Source: Pseudomonas sp. CFBP 13711
GTDB taxonomy: Bacteria > Pseudomonadota > Gammaproteobacteria > Pseudomonadales > Pseudomonadaceae
DNA: 64,000 nt
Direction of reading: 5' to 3'
Assembly: GCF_014842265.1 (NCBI RefSeq)
Contig: NZ_JACYVI010000001.1
Coordinates: 794,701-858,700, forward strand
The translations under genes were made by a program, and so were the position numbers. This document shows, piece by piece, positions 31,908-41,843 of the stretch; the first letter of the stretch is position 1, and each line of letters starts with the position of its first letter. The notes below the pieces were generated by a model. The model ran no database searches and was not told the origin of the DNA. It worked only from the letters and a program-made list of their open reading frames with translations.

Positions 31908-32726
31908 TCAGGCCGTTGGCTGCGCCTTGGCGCGCTCCGACGGCCGTCGCACGCCGGCGACGATTTTGTCCACGGCTTTGGTCGCGGCGACCATCCCGAA
32001 TGTGGCAGTGACCATCATCACCGCGCCGAAACCACCTGCGCAGTCCAGCTTCACGCCGTCGCCGACGAAGCTTTTCTGCAGGCAGATGCTGCCGTCCGGC
32101 TTGGGGTAGCGCAGTTGCTCGGTGGAGAACACGCACGGCACGCTGTAATGGCGGGTGACGGTGCGGGAAAAGCCGTAGTCCCGGCGCAGGGTCGAGCGCA
32201 CCTTCGACGCCAACGGGTCGTTGAACGTGCGGTTGAGGTCGCAGACCTGAATCAGGGTCGGGTCGATCTGCCCGCCTGCGCCGCCGGTGGTGATGATCTG
32301 GATCTTGCGCCTTTTGCACCAGGCGATCAGCGCGGCCTTGGCATTGACGCTGTCGATGCAATCGAGCACACAGTCGATGTCCGGCGTGATGTATTCGGCC
32401 ATGGTGTCGCGGGTGACGAAGTCGGCGACGGCATGAACGACGCAGTCGGGATTGATCTCACGCAGGCGGTCGGCCATGACCTCGACCTTGGCGCGGCCAA
32501 CGGTGCTGCTCAGGGCGTGCAACTGGCGGTTGCTATTACTGACGCAGACGTCGTCCAGATCAAACAGGGAAATCTCGCCCACGCCACAGCGCGCCATGGC
32601 TTCCGCCGCCCAGGAACCCACGCCGCCGATGCCGACCACCGCCACATGGGCCGCGCGCAGGCGTTCCAGGCCCTCGATGCCGTACAGGCGGGCAACGCCA
32701 GCGAAACGCGGATCTTCTGTGCTCAT
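31908..32726 (-). CDS. tcdA: tRNA cyclic N6-threonylcarbamoyladenosine(37) synthase TcdA
   Basis: TcdA (CsdL) is an E1-like ATP-dependent dehydratase that converts t6A37 of ANN-decoding tRNAs to its cyclic form. From the ATG at 32726 it has 272 residues. The adenylate-binding loop is VGIGGVGSWAAEA (31-43), and the ThiF/MoeB-type VLDCIDSVNAK segment follows. A further 36 upstream codons of open frame carry no family sequence. csdA-csdE converge on it from the other strand. A TATAAT box lies 28 bases upstream of its start. Confidence 0.95.
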   Translation of the reverse strand: MSTEDPRFAGVARLYGIEGLERLRAAHVAVVGIGGVGSWAAEAMARCGVGEISLFDLDDVCVSNSNRQLHALSSTVGRAKVEVMADRLREINPDCVVHAVADFVTRDTMAEYITPDIDCVLDCIDSVNAKAALIAWCKRRKIQIITTGGAGGQIDPTLIQVCDLNRTFNDPLASKVRSTLRRDYGFSRTVTRHYSVPCVFSTEQLRYPKPDGSICLQKSFVGDGVKLDCAGGFGAVMMVTATFGMVAATKAVDKIVAGVRRPSERAKAQPTA

Positions 32727-32753
32727 GACTAATACCCCAAAAAACCGGCGCGC

Positions 32754-32759
32754 ATTATA
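32754..32759 (-). promoter_or_regulatory. consensus -10 box of the tcdA promoter
   Basis: A perfect TATAAT on the minus strand, followed by GCGCG, lies 27 bases before the tcdA start codon. The -35 is weak (TTTGCG at 16 bases spacing). The leader would be about 20 nt. Confidence 0.55.
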
Positions 32760-32958
32760 GGCCCTGGCGGCGATTCGCAAAGCGCTGAGTGGCAGTCGTT
32801 TGGTCTGAAAGTCGCCCCGTTCCCCACAAGCCACCCACGAACACGCAAAGCCCTACAGGCATGGCCGAACAGAACTTCAACACGTGTCGGTTGCCAAAGT
32901 TCTGGCCCGCTGTACCCTGTCACTCCTCCCCGTTCCCCTCTTGGAACCTGAAGCACCT

Positions 32959-35547
32959 ATGTCATCGCGTAAATTTGGACTCAACCTCGTTGTCGTCGTG
33001 GCGATTGCTGCGCTGTTTACCGGCTTCTGGGCGCTGATCAACCGCCCCGTCACCGCGCCCAACTGGCCGGAGCAGATCTCCGGCTTTTCCTATTCGCCTT
33101 TCCGGCTGGGCCAGAATCCACAAAAAGATCTCTATCCGTCCGACGAAGAAATGCGTCAGGACCTGGAGCTGATGAGCAAGCAGACGGACAACATCCGTAT
33201 CTACTCGGTGGACGGCACGCTCAAGGACATCCCCAAGCTGGCCGAGGAATTCGGCCTGCGGGTGACCCTTGGTATCTGGATCAGCCCGGACCTGGAGCGC
33301 AACGAACGCGAAATCACCACTGCGATCGAACTGGCTAATACAACGCGCAGTGTGGTTCGCGTGGTGGTCGGCAACGAAGCGCTGTACCGCGAAGAGATCA
33401 AACCCAAAGACCTGATGGCCGCCCTCGACCGCGTGCGCGCCGCCGTCAAAGTCCCGGTGACCACGTCCGAGCAGTGGCATATCTGGGAGAAGTACCCGGA
33501 ACTGGCCAAGCACGTTGACCTGATCGCCGCGCACATCCTGCCGTACTGGGAATACATCCCGATGGATAAAGCCGGGCAGTACGTGCTTGACCGCGCCCGC
33601 GAACTGAAACGCATGTTCCCGAAAAAACCGCTGCTGCTCTCTGAGGTCGGCTGGCCGAGCAATGGCCACATGCGCGGCGGTGCGGACGCCACCCAGGCGG
33701 ATCAGGCGGTTTACCTGCGCACGCTGGTCAACAAGCTCAACCGTCAGGGCTTCAACTACTTCGTGATCGAGGCCTTCGATCAGCCGTGGAAAGCCAGCGA
33801 CGAAGGATCGGTTGGTGCCTATTGGGGCGTGTACAACGCCGCCCGCCAGCAGAAATTCAATTTCGAAGGCCCGGTAGTCGCGATCCCGCAATGGCGCGTG
33901 CTGGCAATCGGCTCGGCAGTGTTGGCGATGCTGGCCCTCGCCTTGCTGCTGATTGACGGCTCGGCGCTGCGTCAGCGTGGCCGCACATTCCTGACCTTTA
34001 TCGCCTTCCTGTGCGGTTCGGTTCTGGTCTGGATCGGCTACGACTACAGCCAGCAATACAGCACCTGGTTCAGTCTGCTCGTAGGATTTTTACTGGCGCT
34101 GGGCGCGTTCGGCGTGTTCATCGTGCTGCTGACGGAGGCCCACGAACTGGCCGAAGCGGTGTGGACGCACAAGCGTCGTCGCGAATTCCTGCCCGTTGAA
34201 GGGGATTCGGCCTACAGACCGAAAGTGTCGATCCATGTGCCCTGCTACAACGAGCCGCCGGAGATGGTCAAACAGACCCTCAACGCGCTGGCTGCGCTGG
34301 ATTACCCGGATTTCGAAGTGTTGCTGATTGACAACAACACCAAGGACCCCGCCGTGTGGGAGCCGGTCAAGGCCCACTGCGAAATGCTCGGTCCGCGCTT
34401 CAAGTTTTTCCACGTCGCACCGCTGGCCGGGTTCAAGGGCGGCGCGCTGAATTACCTCATCCCCCATACTGCGCCGGACGCCGAAGTGATCGCCGTCATC
34501 GACTCGGATTACTGCGTCGACCGCAACTGGCTCAAGCACATGGTTCCGCATTTCGCCGATCCGAAAATCGCTGTGGTGCAATCACCGCAGGACTACCGCG
34601 ATCAGCACGAAAGTGCGTTCAAGAAGCTCTGCTACTCGGAATACAAAGGCTTCTTCTACATCGGCATGGTCACCCGCAATGACCGCGATGCGATCATTCA
34701 GCACGGCACCATGACCATGACCCGTCGATCGGTCCTGGAAGAACTGGGCTGGGCGGACTGGTGCATCTGTGAAGACGCCGAGCTGGGCCTGCGCGTGTTC
34801 GAAAAAGGCTATTCGGCCGCGTACGCCCACAACAGCTTCGGCAAGGGCTTGATGCCCGACACCTTCATCGACTTCAAGAAGCAGCGTTTCCGCTGGGCCT
34901 ATGGCGCGATTCAGATCATCAAGCGTCACGCCGCCAGCCTGCTGCGTGGCAAGGACACCGAGCTGACCCGCGGCCAGCGTTATCACTTCCTCGCGGGCTG
35001 GCTGCCGTGGGTGGCCGATGGCATGAATATCTTCTTTACGGTCGGCGCACTGCTCTGGTCGTCGGCGATGATCATCGTGCCCAACCGTGTTGACCCGCCG
35101 CTGCTTATTTTCGCGATTCCGCCGCTGGCGCTGTTCTTCTTCAAGGTCGGCAAGATCATCTTTCTGTACCGTCGCGCCGTGGGCGTGAACCTCACGGACG
35201 CGTTCTATGCGGCGCTTGCGGGACTGGCGTTGTCCCACACCATCGCCAAAGCGGTGCTGTACGGGTTCTTCACCACCAGCATCCCGTTCTTCCGCACCCC
35301 GAAAAACGCCGAAAGCCATGGCTTGCTGGTGGCGATTTCCGAGGCCCGCGAAGAGCTGTTCATCATGCTGATGCTGTGGGGCGCCGCGTTGGGCATCTGT
35401 CTGGTGCAGGGTCTGCCGAGCAACGACATGCGCTTCTGGGTCATCATGCTGCTGGTGCAATCGCTGCCGTATCTGGCGGCGCTGATCATGGCGTTTCTGT
35501 CTTCACTGCCGAAACCAAAACCGGCAGACGAACCCGCTACCGCCTGA
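32959..35547 (+). CDS. ndvB: GH17-GT2 fusion, beta-1,3-glucan synthesising enzyme (NdvB-like)
   Basis: From the ATG at 32959 (MSSRKFGLN) the protein has 862 residues. Order: one membrane helix (about 8-27), a periplasmic GH17 domain (about 35-310) with both catalytic glutamates visible (E140 in VVGNEALYR and E229 in LLSEVGWPSNG), two helices, then a cytoplasmic GT2 domain (about 420-660) with VPCYNEPP, VIDSDYC, EDAELG and QKQRFRWAYG, followed by several C-terminal helices. Relatives make cyclic or linear beta-1,3-glucans, and their GH17 domains act as transglucosidases. It diverges from tcdA. The NdvB label is by family architecture, not proven product. Confidence 0.85.
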   Translation: MSSRKFGLNLVVVVAIAALFTGFWALINRPVTAPNWPEQISGFSYSPFRLGQNPQKDLYPSDEEMRQDLELMSKQTDNIRIYSVDGTLKDIPKLAEEFGLRVTLGIWISPDLERNEREITTAIELANTTRSVVRVVVGNEALYREEIKPKDLMAALDRVRAAVKVPVTTSEQWHIWEKYPELAKHVDLIAAHILPYWEYIPMDKAGQYVLDRARELKRMFPKKPLLLSEVGWPSNGHMRGGADATQADQAVYLRTLVNKLNRQGFNYFVIEAFDQPWKASDEGSVGAYWGVYNAARQQKFNFEGPVVAIPQWRVLAIGSAVLAMLALALLLIDGSALRQRGRTFLTFIAFLCGSVLVWIGYDYSQQYSTWFSLLVGFLLALGAFGVFIVLLTEAHELAEAVWTHKRRREFLPVEGDSAYRPKVSIHVPCYNEPPEMVKQTLNALAALDYPDFEVLLIDNNTKDPAVWEPVKAHCEMLGPRFKFFHVAPLAGFKGGALNYLIPHTAPDAEVIAVIDSDYCVDRNWLKHMVPHFADPKIAVVQSPQDYRDQHESAFKKLCYSEYKGFFYIGMVTRNDRDAIIQHGTMTMTRRSVLEELGWADWCICEDAELGLRVFEKGYSAAYAHNSFGKGLMPDTFIDFKKQRFRWAYGAIQIIKRHAASLLRGKDTELTRGQRYHFLAGWLPWVADGMNIFFTVGALLWSSAMIIVPNRVDPPLLIFAIPPLALFFFKVGKIIFLYRRAVGVNLTDAFYAALAGLALSHTIAKAVLYGFFTTSIPFFRTPKNAESHGLLVAISEAREELFIMLMLWGAALGICLVQGLPSNDMRFWVIMLLVQSLPYLAALIMAFLSSLPKPKPADEPATA

Positions 35548-35567
35548 AACAATGGGGCGCTGTACTA

Positions 35568-35598
35568 AACGGCGGCCTTCGGGTCGCCGTTTTGCTTT
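35568..35598 (+). terminator. intrinsic terminator after the ndvB-like gene
   Basis: AACGGCGGCC and GGTCGCCGTT form a 10-bp stem (one G-U pair) around a UUCG tetraloop, followed by UUGCUUU. It lies 21 bases past the stop and 52 bases before dapE. Confidence 0.75.
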
Positions 35599-35649
35599 AA
35601 GCTATTGGCCGGTTTATGCCTTGCCTTCAATCAATATCTCGGACCTTTC

Positions 35650-36801
35650 ATGACAGCCCCAGCCGACCTCTCGCCCACGCTGCAACTCGCCTGCGACCTG
35701 ATCCGTCGCCCATCCGTCACGCCACTGGACGCCGATTGCCAGGCCGTGATGATGAAACGCCTGAGCGATGCCGGTTTTGCCCTGGAGCCGATGCGCATTC
35801 AGGATGTGGATAACTTCTGGGCCACCCACGGCAGTCAGGACGGTCCGGTGTTGTGCTTCGCCGGTCACACCGATGTGGTGCCGACTGGCCCGGTTCAGGC
35901 CTGGCAGAATGATCCGTTCAGCGCGCTGATCGACGAAGATGGCATGCTCTGCGGCCGTGGCGCGGCGGACATGAAAGGCAGCCTGGCGTCGATGATTGTG
36001 GCCACCGAGCGTTTCGTCGCCGATCACCCCAACCACAAGGGCAAAGTGGCCTACCTGATCACCAGCGATGAAGAAGGCCCGGCCCACCACGGCACCAAAG
36101 CGGTGGTCGAGCGTCTGGCGGCGCGCAAGGAACGTCTCGACTGGTGCATCGTTGGCGAACCGTCGAGCACAACGCTGGTAGGCGATGTGGTCAAGAACGG
36201 CCGTCGCGGCTCACTGGGCGCAACCCTCACCGTCAAAGGCATTCAGGGCCACGTCGCCTACCCGCATCTGGCGAAAAACCCTATTCATCTGGCAGCGCCT
36301 GCGCTGGCTGAGCTGGCCGCCGAGCACTGGGACAACGGCAATGATTTCTTCCCGCCGACCAGCTTCCAGATTTCCAACCTGAATTCCGGCACCGGCGCCA
36401 CCAACGTGATCCCGGGGGATCTGGTGGCGGTGTTCAATTTCCGTTTCTCCACCGAATCCACCGTCGAAGGCCTCAAGCAACGCGTCGCCGCGATTCTCGA
36501 CAAGCACGACCTGGACTGGCACGTGGAATGGGCGCTGTCCGGCCTGCCGTTCCTCACCGAACCGGGCGCGCTGCTGGACGCGGTGTCGGCGAGCATTAAA
36601 CACGTCACCGGCCGCGAGACCCGCGCTTCCACCAGCGGCGGCACGTCGGACGGTCGCTTCATCGCCACCCTCGGCACCCAAGTGGTCGAACTGGGGCCGG
36701 TCAATGCGACGATCCATCAGGTCAATGAACGCATCCTCGCCAGCGATCTCGACGTGCTGACCGAGATCTACTACCAGACCCTGGTCAAGTTGCTCGCCTG
36801 A
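35650..36801 (+). CDS. dapE: succinyl-diaminopimelate desuccinylase
   Basis: DapE is a di-zinc M20 peptidase-like enzyme that frees LL-diaminopimelate from its succinyl group. The 383-residue protein (from ATG 35650) has the metal ligands in [12 protein letters not shown] (about 70-81), RGAADMKGS (about 101-109) and [11 protein letters not shown] (about 138-148). The dimerisation domain lies between about 180 and 295. The frame opens 15 codons earlier, but [18 protein letters not shown] is the usual Pseudomonas N-terminus. It completes the lysine trio with dapC and dapD, and overlaps rlmA by one base. Confidence 0.97.
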   Translation: MTAPADLSPTLQLACDLIRRPSVTPLDADCQAVMMKRLSDAGFALEPMRIQDVDNFWATHGSQDGPVLCFAGHTDVVPTGPVQAWQNDPFSALIDEDGMLCGRGAADMKGSLASMIVATERFVADHPNHKGKVAYLITSDEEGPAHHGTKAVVERLAARKERLDWCIVGEPSSTTLVGDVVKNGRRGSLGATLTVKGIQGHVAYPHLAKNPIHLAAPALAELAAEHWDNGNDFFPPTSFQISNLNSGTGATNVIPGDLVAVFNFRFSTESTVEGLKQRVAAILDKHDLDWHVEWALSGLPFLTEPGALLDAVSASIKHVTGRETRASTSGGTSDGRFIATLGTQVVELGPVNATIHQVNERILASDLDVLTEIYYQTLVKLLA

Positions 36802-37610
36802 TGCTGACCTGCCCGATCTGCTCCGCCCCGCTCGACTCAGCGGATAACGGCGTTGTGTGCCCCGCCGGGCACCGCTTCGACCGCGCCCGTCAGGGGTATC
36901 TGAATCTGCTGCCCGTGCAGCACAAGAACAGCCGCGACCCTGGCGACAATCAGGCCATGGTCGAGGCTCGGCGCGATTTCCTCAACGCCGGGCATTACGC
37001 CCCAGTCGCCAAGCGTCTCGCCGAACTGGCTGCCGAGCGTGCCCCCGCGCACTGGCTCGACATCGGGTGCGGCGAGGGCTATTACACCGCCCAGATTGCC
37101 CAGGGTCTGCCCGACGCAGACGGCTACGCGCTGGACATCTCCCGCGAAGCGGTGAAGCGCGCCTGCAAGCGTGACCCGAACATCACGTGGTTGATTGCCA
37201 GCATGGCGCGCGTGCCACTGCCGGAGGCGAGCATGCAGTTCATCGCCAGCGTGTTCAGCCCGCTGGACTGGGCCGAGGCCAAGCGGCTGCTGTCGCCGGG
37301 CGGCGGCCTGATGCGTGTGGGGCCGACCAACGATCACCTGATGGAATTGCGCCAGCGCCTGTACGACGAAGTCCGCGATTACAGCGATGACAAGCACCTG
37401 GCGCTGGTGCCGGAAGGGATGAGCCTGCAGCACAGTGAAACGTTGCGTTTCACCCTGACACTGGTGGACGGCCAGGCCCGTGCCAATCTGCTGGCCATGA
37501 CGCCCCACGGCTGGCGCGCCAGTGCCGAACGTCGTGCGAACGTGGTCGAGCAGGCCGAGCCGTTCGAGGTCACGGTGTCCATGCGCTACGATTATTTCGT
37601 CCTGAACTGA
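36801..37610 (+). CDS. rlmA: 23S rRNA (guanine(745)-N(1))-methyltransferase
   Basis: RlmA uses S-adenosylmethionine to methylate G745 of helix 35 in 23S rRNA. The 269-residue protein begins with a zinc-binding module (C4, C7, C20 and H24 in LTCPICSA...CPAGH). A Rossmann methyltransferase domain follows, with LDIGCGEGYYT (about 83-93) as the SAM-binding motif. Its ATG shares one base with the dapE stop (TGATG). The family includes the tylosin-resistance enzymes (TlrB, which methylates G748), so the two need to be kept apart by sequence comparison. Confidence 0.94.
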   Translation: MLTCPICSAPLDSADNGVVCPAGHRFDRARQGYLNLLPVQHKNSRDPGDNQAMVEARRDFLNAGHYAPVAKRLAELAAERAPAHWLDIGCGEGYYTAQIAQGLPDADGYALDISREAVKRACKRDPNITWLIASMARVPLPEASMQFIASVFSPLDWAEAKRLLSPGGGLMRVGPTNDHLMELRQRLYDEVRDYSDDKHLALVPEGMSLQHSETLRFTLTLVDGQARANLLAMTPHGWRASAERRANVVEQAEPFEVTVSMRYDYFVLN

Positions 37611-37675
37611 CGGCTCGAAGCACCCGAACAGACTGAATCCGCGAGTGGATTTTCCAGCACAACCAAGAGGCATCC

Positions 37676-38053
37676 ATGCGCCAACCCGATATCGAGATTT
37701 ACCTGAAAGACGCTGACGTTGACCACAAGGCGATTACTGCCTGGCTGACCGCGGCCATCGGCCCTTGTACCGAATGGACGCAGAAAGGCCAGACCTGGAA
37801 ATGCCAGGCGGGCGACGTGCCCGTCACCTGGATTCCCAAGGCCGTCGGCAAGTGGAACAGCCTGTGCCTGGACAGCGACAAAACCCCGTGGGAAGACGAT
37901 ATCGCCTGCGCCCGCGCCGCCTTTGCCGCGCTGAACGTTGAAGTGCGTTGCGCGCCGGGGACGTGGGTCGAGGAAGAGAGTGACGCCGAAGCCGATCAAT
38001 GGATTCGCATCAGCGTTGATGGTGAAGAAGAAATCACCTGGCATACGTCCTGA
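37676..38053 (+). CDS. conserved hypothetical protein (125 residues)
   Basis: A small acidic cytoplasmic protein with a good Shine-Dalgarno (AAGAGG) ahead of the ATG. It has no signal peptide, membrane segment or cofactor motif. Visible features are a tryptophan-rich middle ([17 protein letters not shown]) and a very acidic tail ([26 protein letters not shown], quoted in part). I recall similar proteins in this rlmA-plsB gap in Pseudomonas genomes. Real coding is supported by the RBS and by codon use like its neighbours. I do not recognise a function. Confidence 0.75.
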   Translation: MRQPDIEIYLKDADVDHKAITAWLTAAIGPCTEWTQKGQTWKCQAGDVPVTWIPKAVGKWNSLCLDSDKTPWEDDIACARAAFAALNVEVRCAPGTWVEEESDAEADQWIRISVDGEEEITWHTS

Positions 38054-38150
38054 GACGTCATCCTGTCGGGTACCCGCGCCGCTTTGCCCATCCCCACCAG
38101 ATGCGGCAAACTGGCGGCCTCGCGGGCGTCGCCCCTCTCAGCAGAATTCT

Positions 38151-40643
38151 ATGACCCGTTCCCCGTTTCGCCGTCTTGTATTCGGCACCGTGCGCCGCCT
38201 GCTTTACCTGTGGGTGCGCTCAGAGACGATCAACCAGTCGTCCTTCACCCTCAATCTCGACCGCAGCCGCCCGGTTTTCTATGCGCTGCAAAACCCGTCG
38301 ATGAGCGATCTTGCGGTCCTCGACACCGAATGCCGCAAGGCCGGTCTGCCGCGCCCGGTGCTCTCCGTAGCCGTTGGCAACCTAACCGAGCCGGCCGCGT
38401 TTTTCTACCTGACGCCAGAGCCTGACTGGCTCGGACGCCACGACAAACGCGGCGCACCGCCGACCCTTGAACGTCTGGTCAGCGCGGTCACGCAAAACGC
38501 TACCGAAGACGCGCAAATCATTCCGGTCAGCGTGTTCTGGGGCCAGTCCCCGGACAAGGAAGACAGCCCGTGGAAACTGCTTTTTGCCGACAGCTGGGCG
38601 GTGACCGGGCGTCTGCGTCGTCTGGTGACCATTCTGATCCTGGGCCGCAAGACCCGCGTGCAGTTTTCGGCGCCGGTTCATCTGCGCGAGCTGGTCGATC
38701 AGAACAAGGGTTACGAGCGCACGGTGCGCATGGCTCAACGCCTGCTGCGTGTGCATTTCCGCAACCTGAAAACGTCGGTGATCGGCCCGGACCTTTCGCA
38801 CCGTCGCCATCTGGTCAAAGGGCTGGTGGCGGATCCGCTGGTCAGGCAGGCCATTCTCGACGAGGCCGCACGGGAGAAAATCACCGAAGCCAAGGCCCGG
38901 GAAAAAGCCCTGCATTACGGCAACGAGATCGCCTCGGACTACACCTACACCGCCATCCGTTTCCTGGAAGTGGTGCTGAGCTGGTTCTGGAACAAGATTT
39001 ACGACGGCATCAAGGTCAGTCACCTGGAGGGCGTGCAGAACGTCGCCCAGGGCAACGAGATCATCTATGTGCCGTGCCACCGCAGCCACATCGACTACCT
39101 GCTGCTGTCGTACCTGTTGTTCCGCAACGGCCTGACCCCGCCGCACATCGCCGCCGGCATCAACCTCAACATGCCGGTCATCGGCGGCCTGTTGCGGCGC
39201 GGCGGCGCGTTTTTCATGCGCCGTACGTTCAAGGGCAATCCACTGTACACCGCGGTGTTCAACGAATACCTGCACACGCTGTTCACCAAGGGTTTCCCGG
39301 TGGAGTACTTCGTCGAAGGCGGACGTTCGCGGACCGGGCGCATGCTGCAGCCGAAGACCGGAATGCTGGCGATCACCTTGCGCAGCTTCCTGCGCAATTC
39401 GCGCATGCCCATCGTGTTCGTGCCGGTCTACATCGGTTACGAACGGGTGCTGGAAGGCCGGACCTATCTGGGGGAGCTGCGCGGTGCGGCGAAGAAGAAA
39501 GAGTCAATCTTCGACATCTTCAAAGTCATCGGCGCGCTGAAGCAGCGCTTCGGCCAGGTCTCGGTCAACTTCGGTGAGCCGATCAAGCTCACCGAGTTTC
39601 TCGACCACGAGCAGCCGGACTGGCGCACTCAGGAACTGGGCCCGGTGTTCAAACCGGACTGGCTCCACGAGACCACCCACCGTCTGGGCGAACGCGTGGC
39701 CCGCCACCTGAACGAAGCCGCAGCGATCAACCCTGTAAATCTGGTGGCGCTGGCGTTGCTGTCGACGGCGAAACACGCTCTGGACGATCAAGCCCTGGCG
39801 CGGGTGCTGGATCTGTACCTGACGCTGTTGCGCACCGTTCCTTACTCGCCCCATACCACGCTGCCGGACGGCGATGGCCGGGCGCTGATCGAGCACGTCA
39901 AAGGCATGAATCTGCTCTCGGAACTCAGCGATGCGCTGGGCAAGATTCTGTACCTGGACGAGCAAAATGCCGTCCTGATGACTTACTACCGCAACAACGT
40001 GCTGCACATTTTCGCGCTGCCCTCGTTGCTGGCGTGCTTCTTCCAGAGCTCGTCGCGCATGAGCCGCGAGCAGATTCTGCGGTACACCCGGGCGCTGTAT
40101 CCGTACCTGCAATCGGAGCTGTTCATCCGCTGGTCGCTGGACGATCTGGATGAGGTCATCGATCAGTGGCTGGCGGCGTTTGTTGAACAGGGCTTATTGC
40201 GATTCGAGAACGGCGTTTACCTGCGCCCGGCGCCGAGCTCGCGGGCTTTCGTGCTGCTGACGGTGTTGTCGCGGGCGATTGCCCAGACTCTGCAGCGTTT
40301 CTACATGGCGATTTCCTTGCTGCTCAACAGCGGTCAGCACACCCTCAGCGCCGAAGGGCTCGAAGAGTTGTGCACGACGATGGCCCAGCGGCTGTCGATC
40401 CTGCACGGCCTGAATGCGCCGGAGTTTTTCGACAAGAGCCTGTTCCGGCATTTCATTCAGACGCTGCTGGATCAAGGTGTCCTGCGCACCGACGCCGCCG
40501 GCAAATTGAGCTATCACGATATGTTGGGGGATCTGGCGGAAGGCGCCGCCAAGCGCGTATTGCCAGCGGAAATCAGGCTGTCGATTCGCCAGGTGGCGTT
40601 GCACCGCAGTGATGAAGTCGTCGGGGCCGCGCCGATCGCCTAA
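38151..40643 (+). CDS. plsB: glycerol-3-phosphate 1-O-acyltransferase PlsB
   Basis: PlsB acylates glycerol-3-phosphate at position 1, the first step of phospholipid synthesis, and is a membrane-bound enzyme. From ATG 38151 it has 830 residues, the usual length. The four acyltransferase blocks are visible: [13 protein letters not shown] (HX4D, about 308-320), [26 protein letters not shown] (about 385-397) and [11 protein letters not shown]. The 71 codons of open frame before the ATG lie partly inside the preceding gene and are not part of the protein. Confidence 0.97.
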   Translation: MTRSPFRRLVFGTVRRLLYLWVRSETINQSSFTLNLDRSRPVFYALQNPSMSDLAVLDTECRKAGLPRPVLSVAVGNLTEPAAFFYLTPEPDWLGRHDKRGAPPTLERLVSAVTQNATEDAQIIPVSVFWGQSPDKEDSPWKLLFADSWAVTGRLRRLVTILILGRKTRVQFSAPVHLRELVDQNKGYERTVRMAQRLLRVHFRNLKTSVIGPDLSHRRHLVKGLVADPLVRQAILDEAAREKITEAKAREKALHYGNEIASDYTYTAIRFLEVVLSWFWNKIYDGIKVSHLEGVQNVAQGNEIIYVPCHRSHIDYLLLSYLLFRNGLTPPHIAAGINLNMPVIGGLLRRGGAFFMRRTFKGNPLYTAVFNEYLHTLFTKGFPVEYFVEGGRSRTGRMLQPKTGMLAITLRSFLRNSRMPIVFVPVYIGYERVLEGRTYLGELRGAAKKKESIFDIFKVIGALKQRFGQVSVNFGEPIKLTEFLDHEQPDWRTQELGPVFKPDWLHETTHRLGERVARHLNEAAAINPVNLVALALLSTAKHALDDQALARVLDLYLTLLRTVPYSPHTTLPDGDGRALIEHVKGMNLLSELSDALGKILYLDEQNAVLMTYYRNNVLHIFALPSLLACFFQSSSRMSREQILRYTRALYPYLQSELFIRWSLDDLDEVIDQWLAAFVEQGLLRFENGVYLRPAPSSRAFVLLTVLSRAIAQTLQRFYMAISLLLNSGQHTLSAEGLEELCTTMAQRLSILHGLNAPEFFDKSLFRHFIQTLLDQGVLRTDAAGKLSYHDMLGDLAEGAAKRVLPAEIRLSIRQVALHRSDEVVGAAPIA

Positions 40644-40691
40644 GCGACGACGCACGCCCTACCTAACGTTTCACCTGACAAGGACAATCAC

Positions 40692-41090
40692 ATGAAACAT
40701 ATCCTGCTCACCTTCATGACCACCGTGCTGGCCGCTTGCGCCCATGCGCCGGACAACCTGCCGGGCTCGGTGGACGGCGAGGTGTTTTACCTGCAGCGCA
40801 TGGCGCTTCCACCGACGGCTACGCTGAAGGTCACGCTCCAGGACGTATCGCTGGCGGACGCACCCGCGCAGATCCTCGCTAGCCAGAACGGCCCGATCAA
40901 AGGCCAGGTGCCGCTGCCGTTTCACCTGACCTACGATCAGAAGCAGGTCCAGCCGGGGCACACTTACTCGGTCAGCGCGCGCATCGAGGTGGACGGCAAG
41001 CTGCTGATGATCAGCACCGAGCGCTACACGGTGGACCTGACGCTGGACGAAAAACCGCCCGTCAGAATTCGTTTGAGCCCGGCCCGTTAA
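40692..41090 (+). CDS. YbaY/pilotin-like lipoprotein
   Basis: This is a 132-residue secreted lipoprotein. The signal ends in TTVLAAC with the lipidated cysteine at C16. The rest is a compact beta-rich domain with PPTATLKVTLQDVS and the IKGQVPLPFHLTYD segment typical of the YbaY / YscW pilotin family (META-like fold). AAGGA precedes the ATG. Functions are poorly defined; E. coli YbaY is linked to envelope stress. It lies immediately after plsB, and a DUF4197 protein gene follows in the same direction. Confidence 0.85.
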   Translation: MKHILLTFMTTVLAACAHAPDNLPGSVDGEVFYLQRMALPPTATLKVTLQDVSLADAPAQILASQNGPIKGQVPLPFHLTYDQKQVQPGHTYSVSARIEVDGKLLMISTERYTVDLTLDEKPPVRIRLSPAR

Positions 41091-41129
41091 TCGGGCGTGC
41101 ATCACAGACCGCTGAAAAGGACATTACCC

Positions 41130-41819
41130 ATGTTGCGTCGCTCCCTCTCGTTCACTGGCGTCTGCGCCGGCCTGCTGTTGTCGGCCAGTGCCTTCGCGTT
41201 GTCGCTCAATGATCTGTCGCAATCGGACGCCACCGGCGGGCTGAAGGATGCCCTGACCCAGAGCGCGCAAGTAGCCGTCAAGCAACTGGGCGTGCCGGGT
41301 GGCTTTAGCAACAACAAGGACGTGCGCATCGAACTGCCCGGCAACCTGGGCAAGGTCGCCAAGAAGATGAAGCAGTTCGGCATGGGCGCCCAGGTCGATC
41401 AGCTGGAAACCAGCATGAACCAGGCAGCGGAAGCGGCGATGCCCCAGGCGCAGACGTTGCTGGTCGATGCGGTGAAAAAGATGAGCGTGTCGGACGCCAA
41501 GGCCATCCTCAGCGGCGGCAAGGACTCGGCCACCCAGTACCTGAGCACCTCCAGCCGCGAACAGATCCGCGCCAAGTTCCTGCCCATCGTCAAACAGGCC
41601 ACTGACAAAGTCGGCCTGGCGCAGAAATACAACGCCTTCGCCGGTCAGGCCGCGACGCTGGGCGTGCTGGACGCCAAGAGCTCGAATATCGAAGGCTACG
41701 TCACCGAGAAGGCGCTGAACGGCCTGTTCGAAATGATCGCCAAACAGGAAGAAAGCATCCGTGCCAACCCGGCAGCGGCGGCGACCGGTCTGGCGAAGAA
41801 GGTATTCGGCGCGTTGTAA
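41130..41819 (+). CDS. DUF4197 family secreted protein
   Basis: The protein has 229 residues from the ATG at 41130, with a signal peptide (MLRRSLSFTGVCAGLLLSASAFA, cut after about 23). The mature part is helical and matches the DUF4197 pattern: GLKDALTQSAQVAVKQLG, then DVRIELPGNLGKVAKKMKQFG, and a C-terminal alanine-rich helix. It is probably periplasmic and its role is unknown. It follows the YbaY-like gene by 39 bases and runs into the mexK-like gene convergently. Confidence 0.85.
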   Translation: MLRRSLSFTGVCAGLLLSASAFALSLNDLSQSDATGGLKDALTQSAQVAVKQLGVPGGFSNNKDVRIELPGNLGKVAKKMKQFGMGAQVDQLETSMNQAAEAAMPQAQTLLVDAVKKMSVSDAKAILSGGKDSATQYLSTSSREQIRAKFLPIVKQATDKVGLAQKYNAFAGQAATLGVLDAKSSNIEGYVTEKALNGLFEMIAKQEESIRANPAAAATGLAKKVFGAL

Positions 41820-41843
41820 CGCGCGCCGTGGCGGGTTAAGCGA

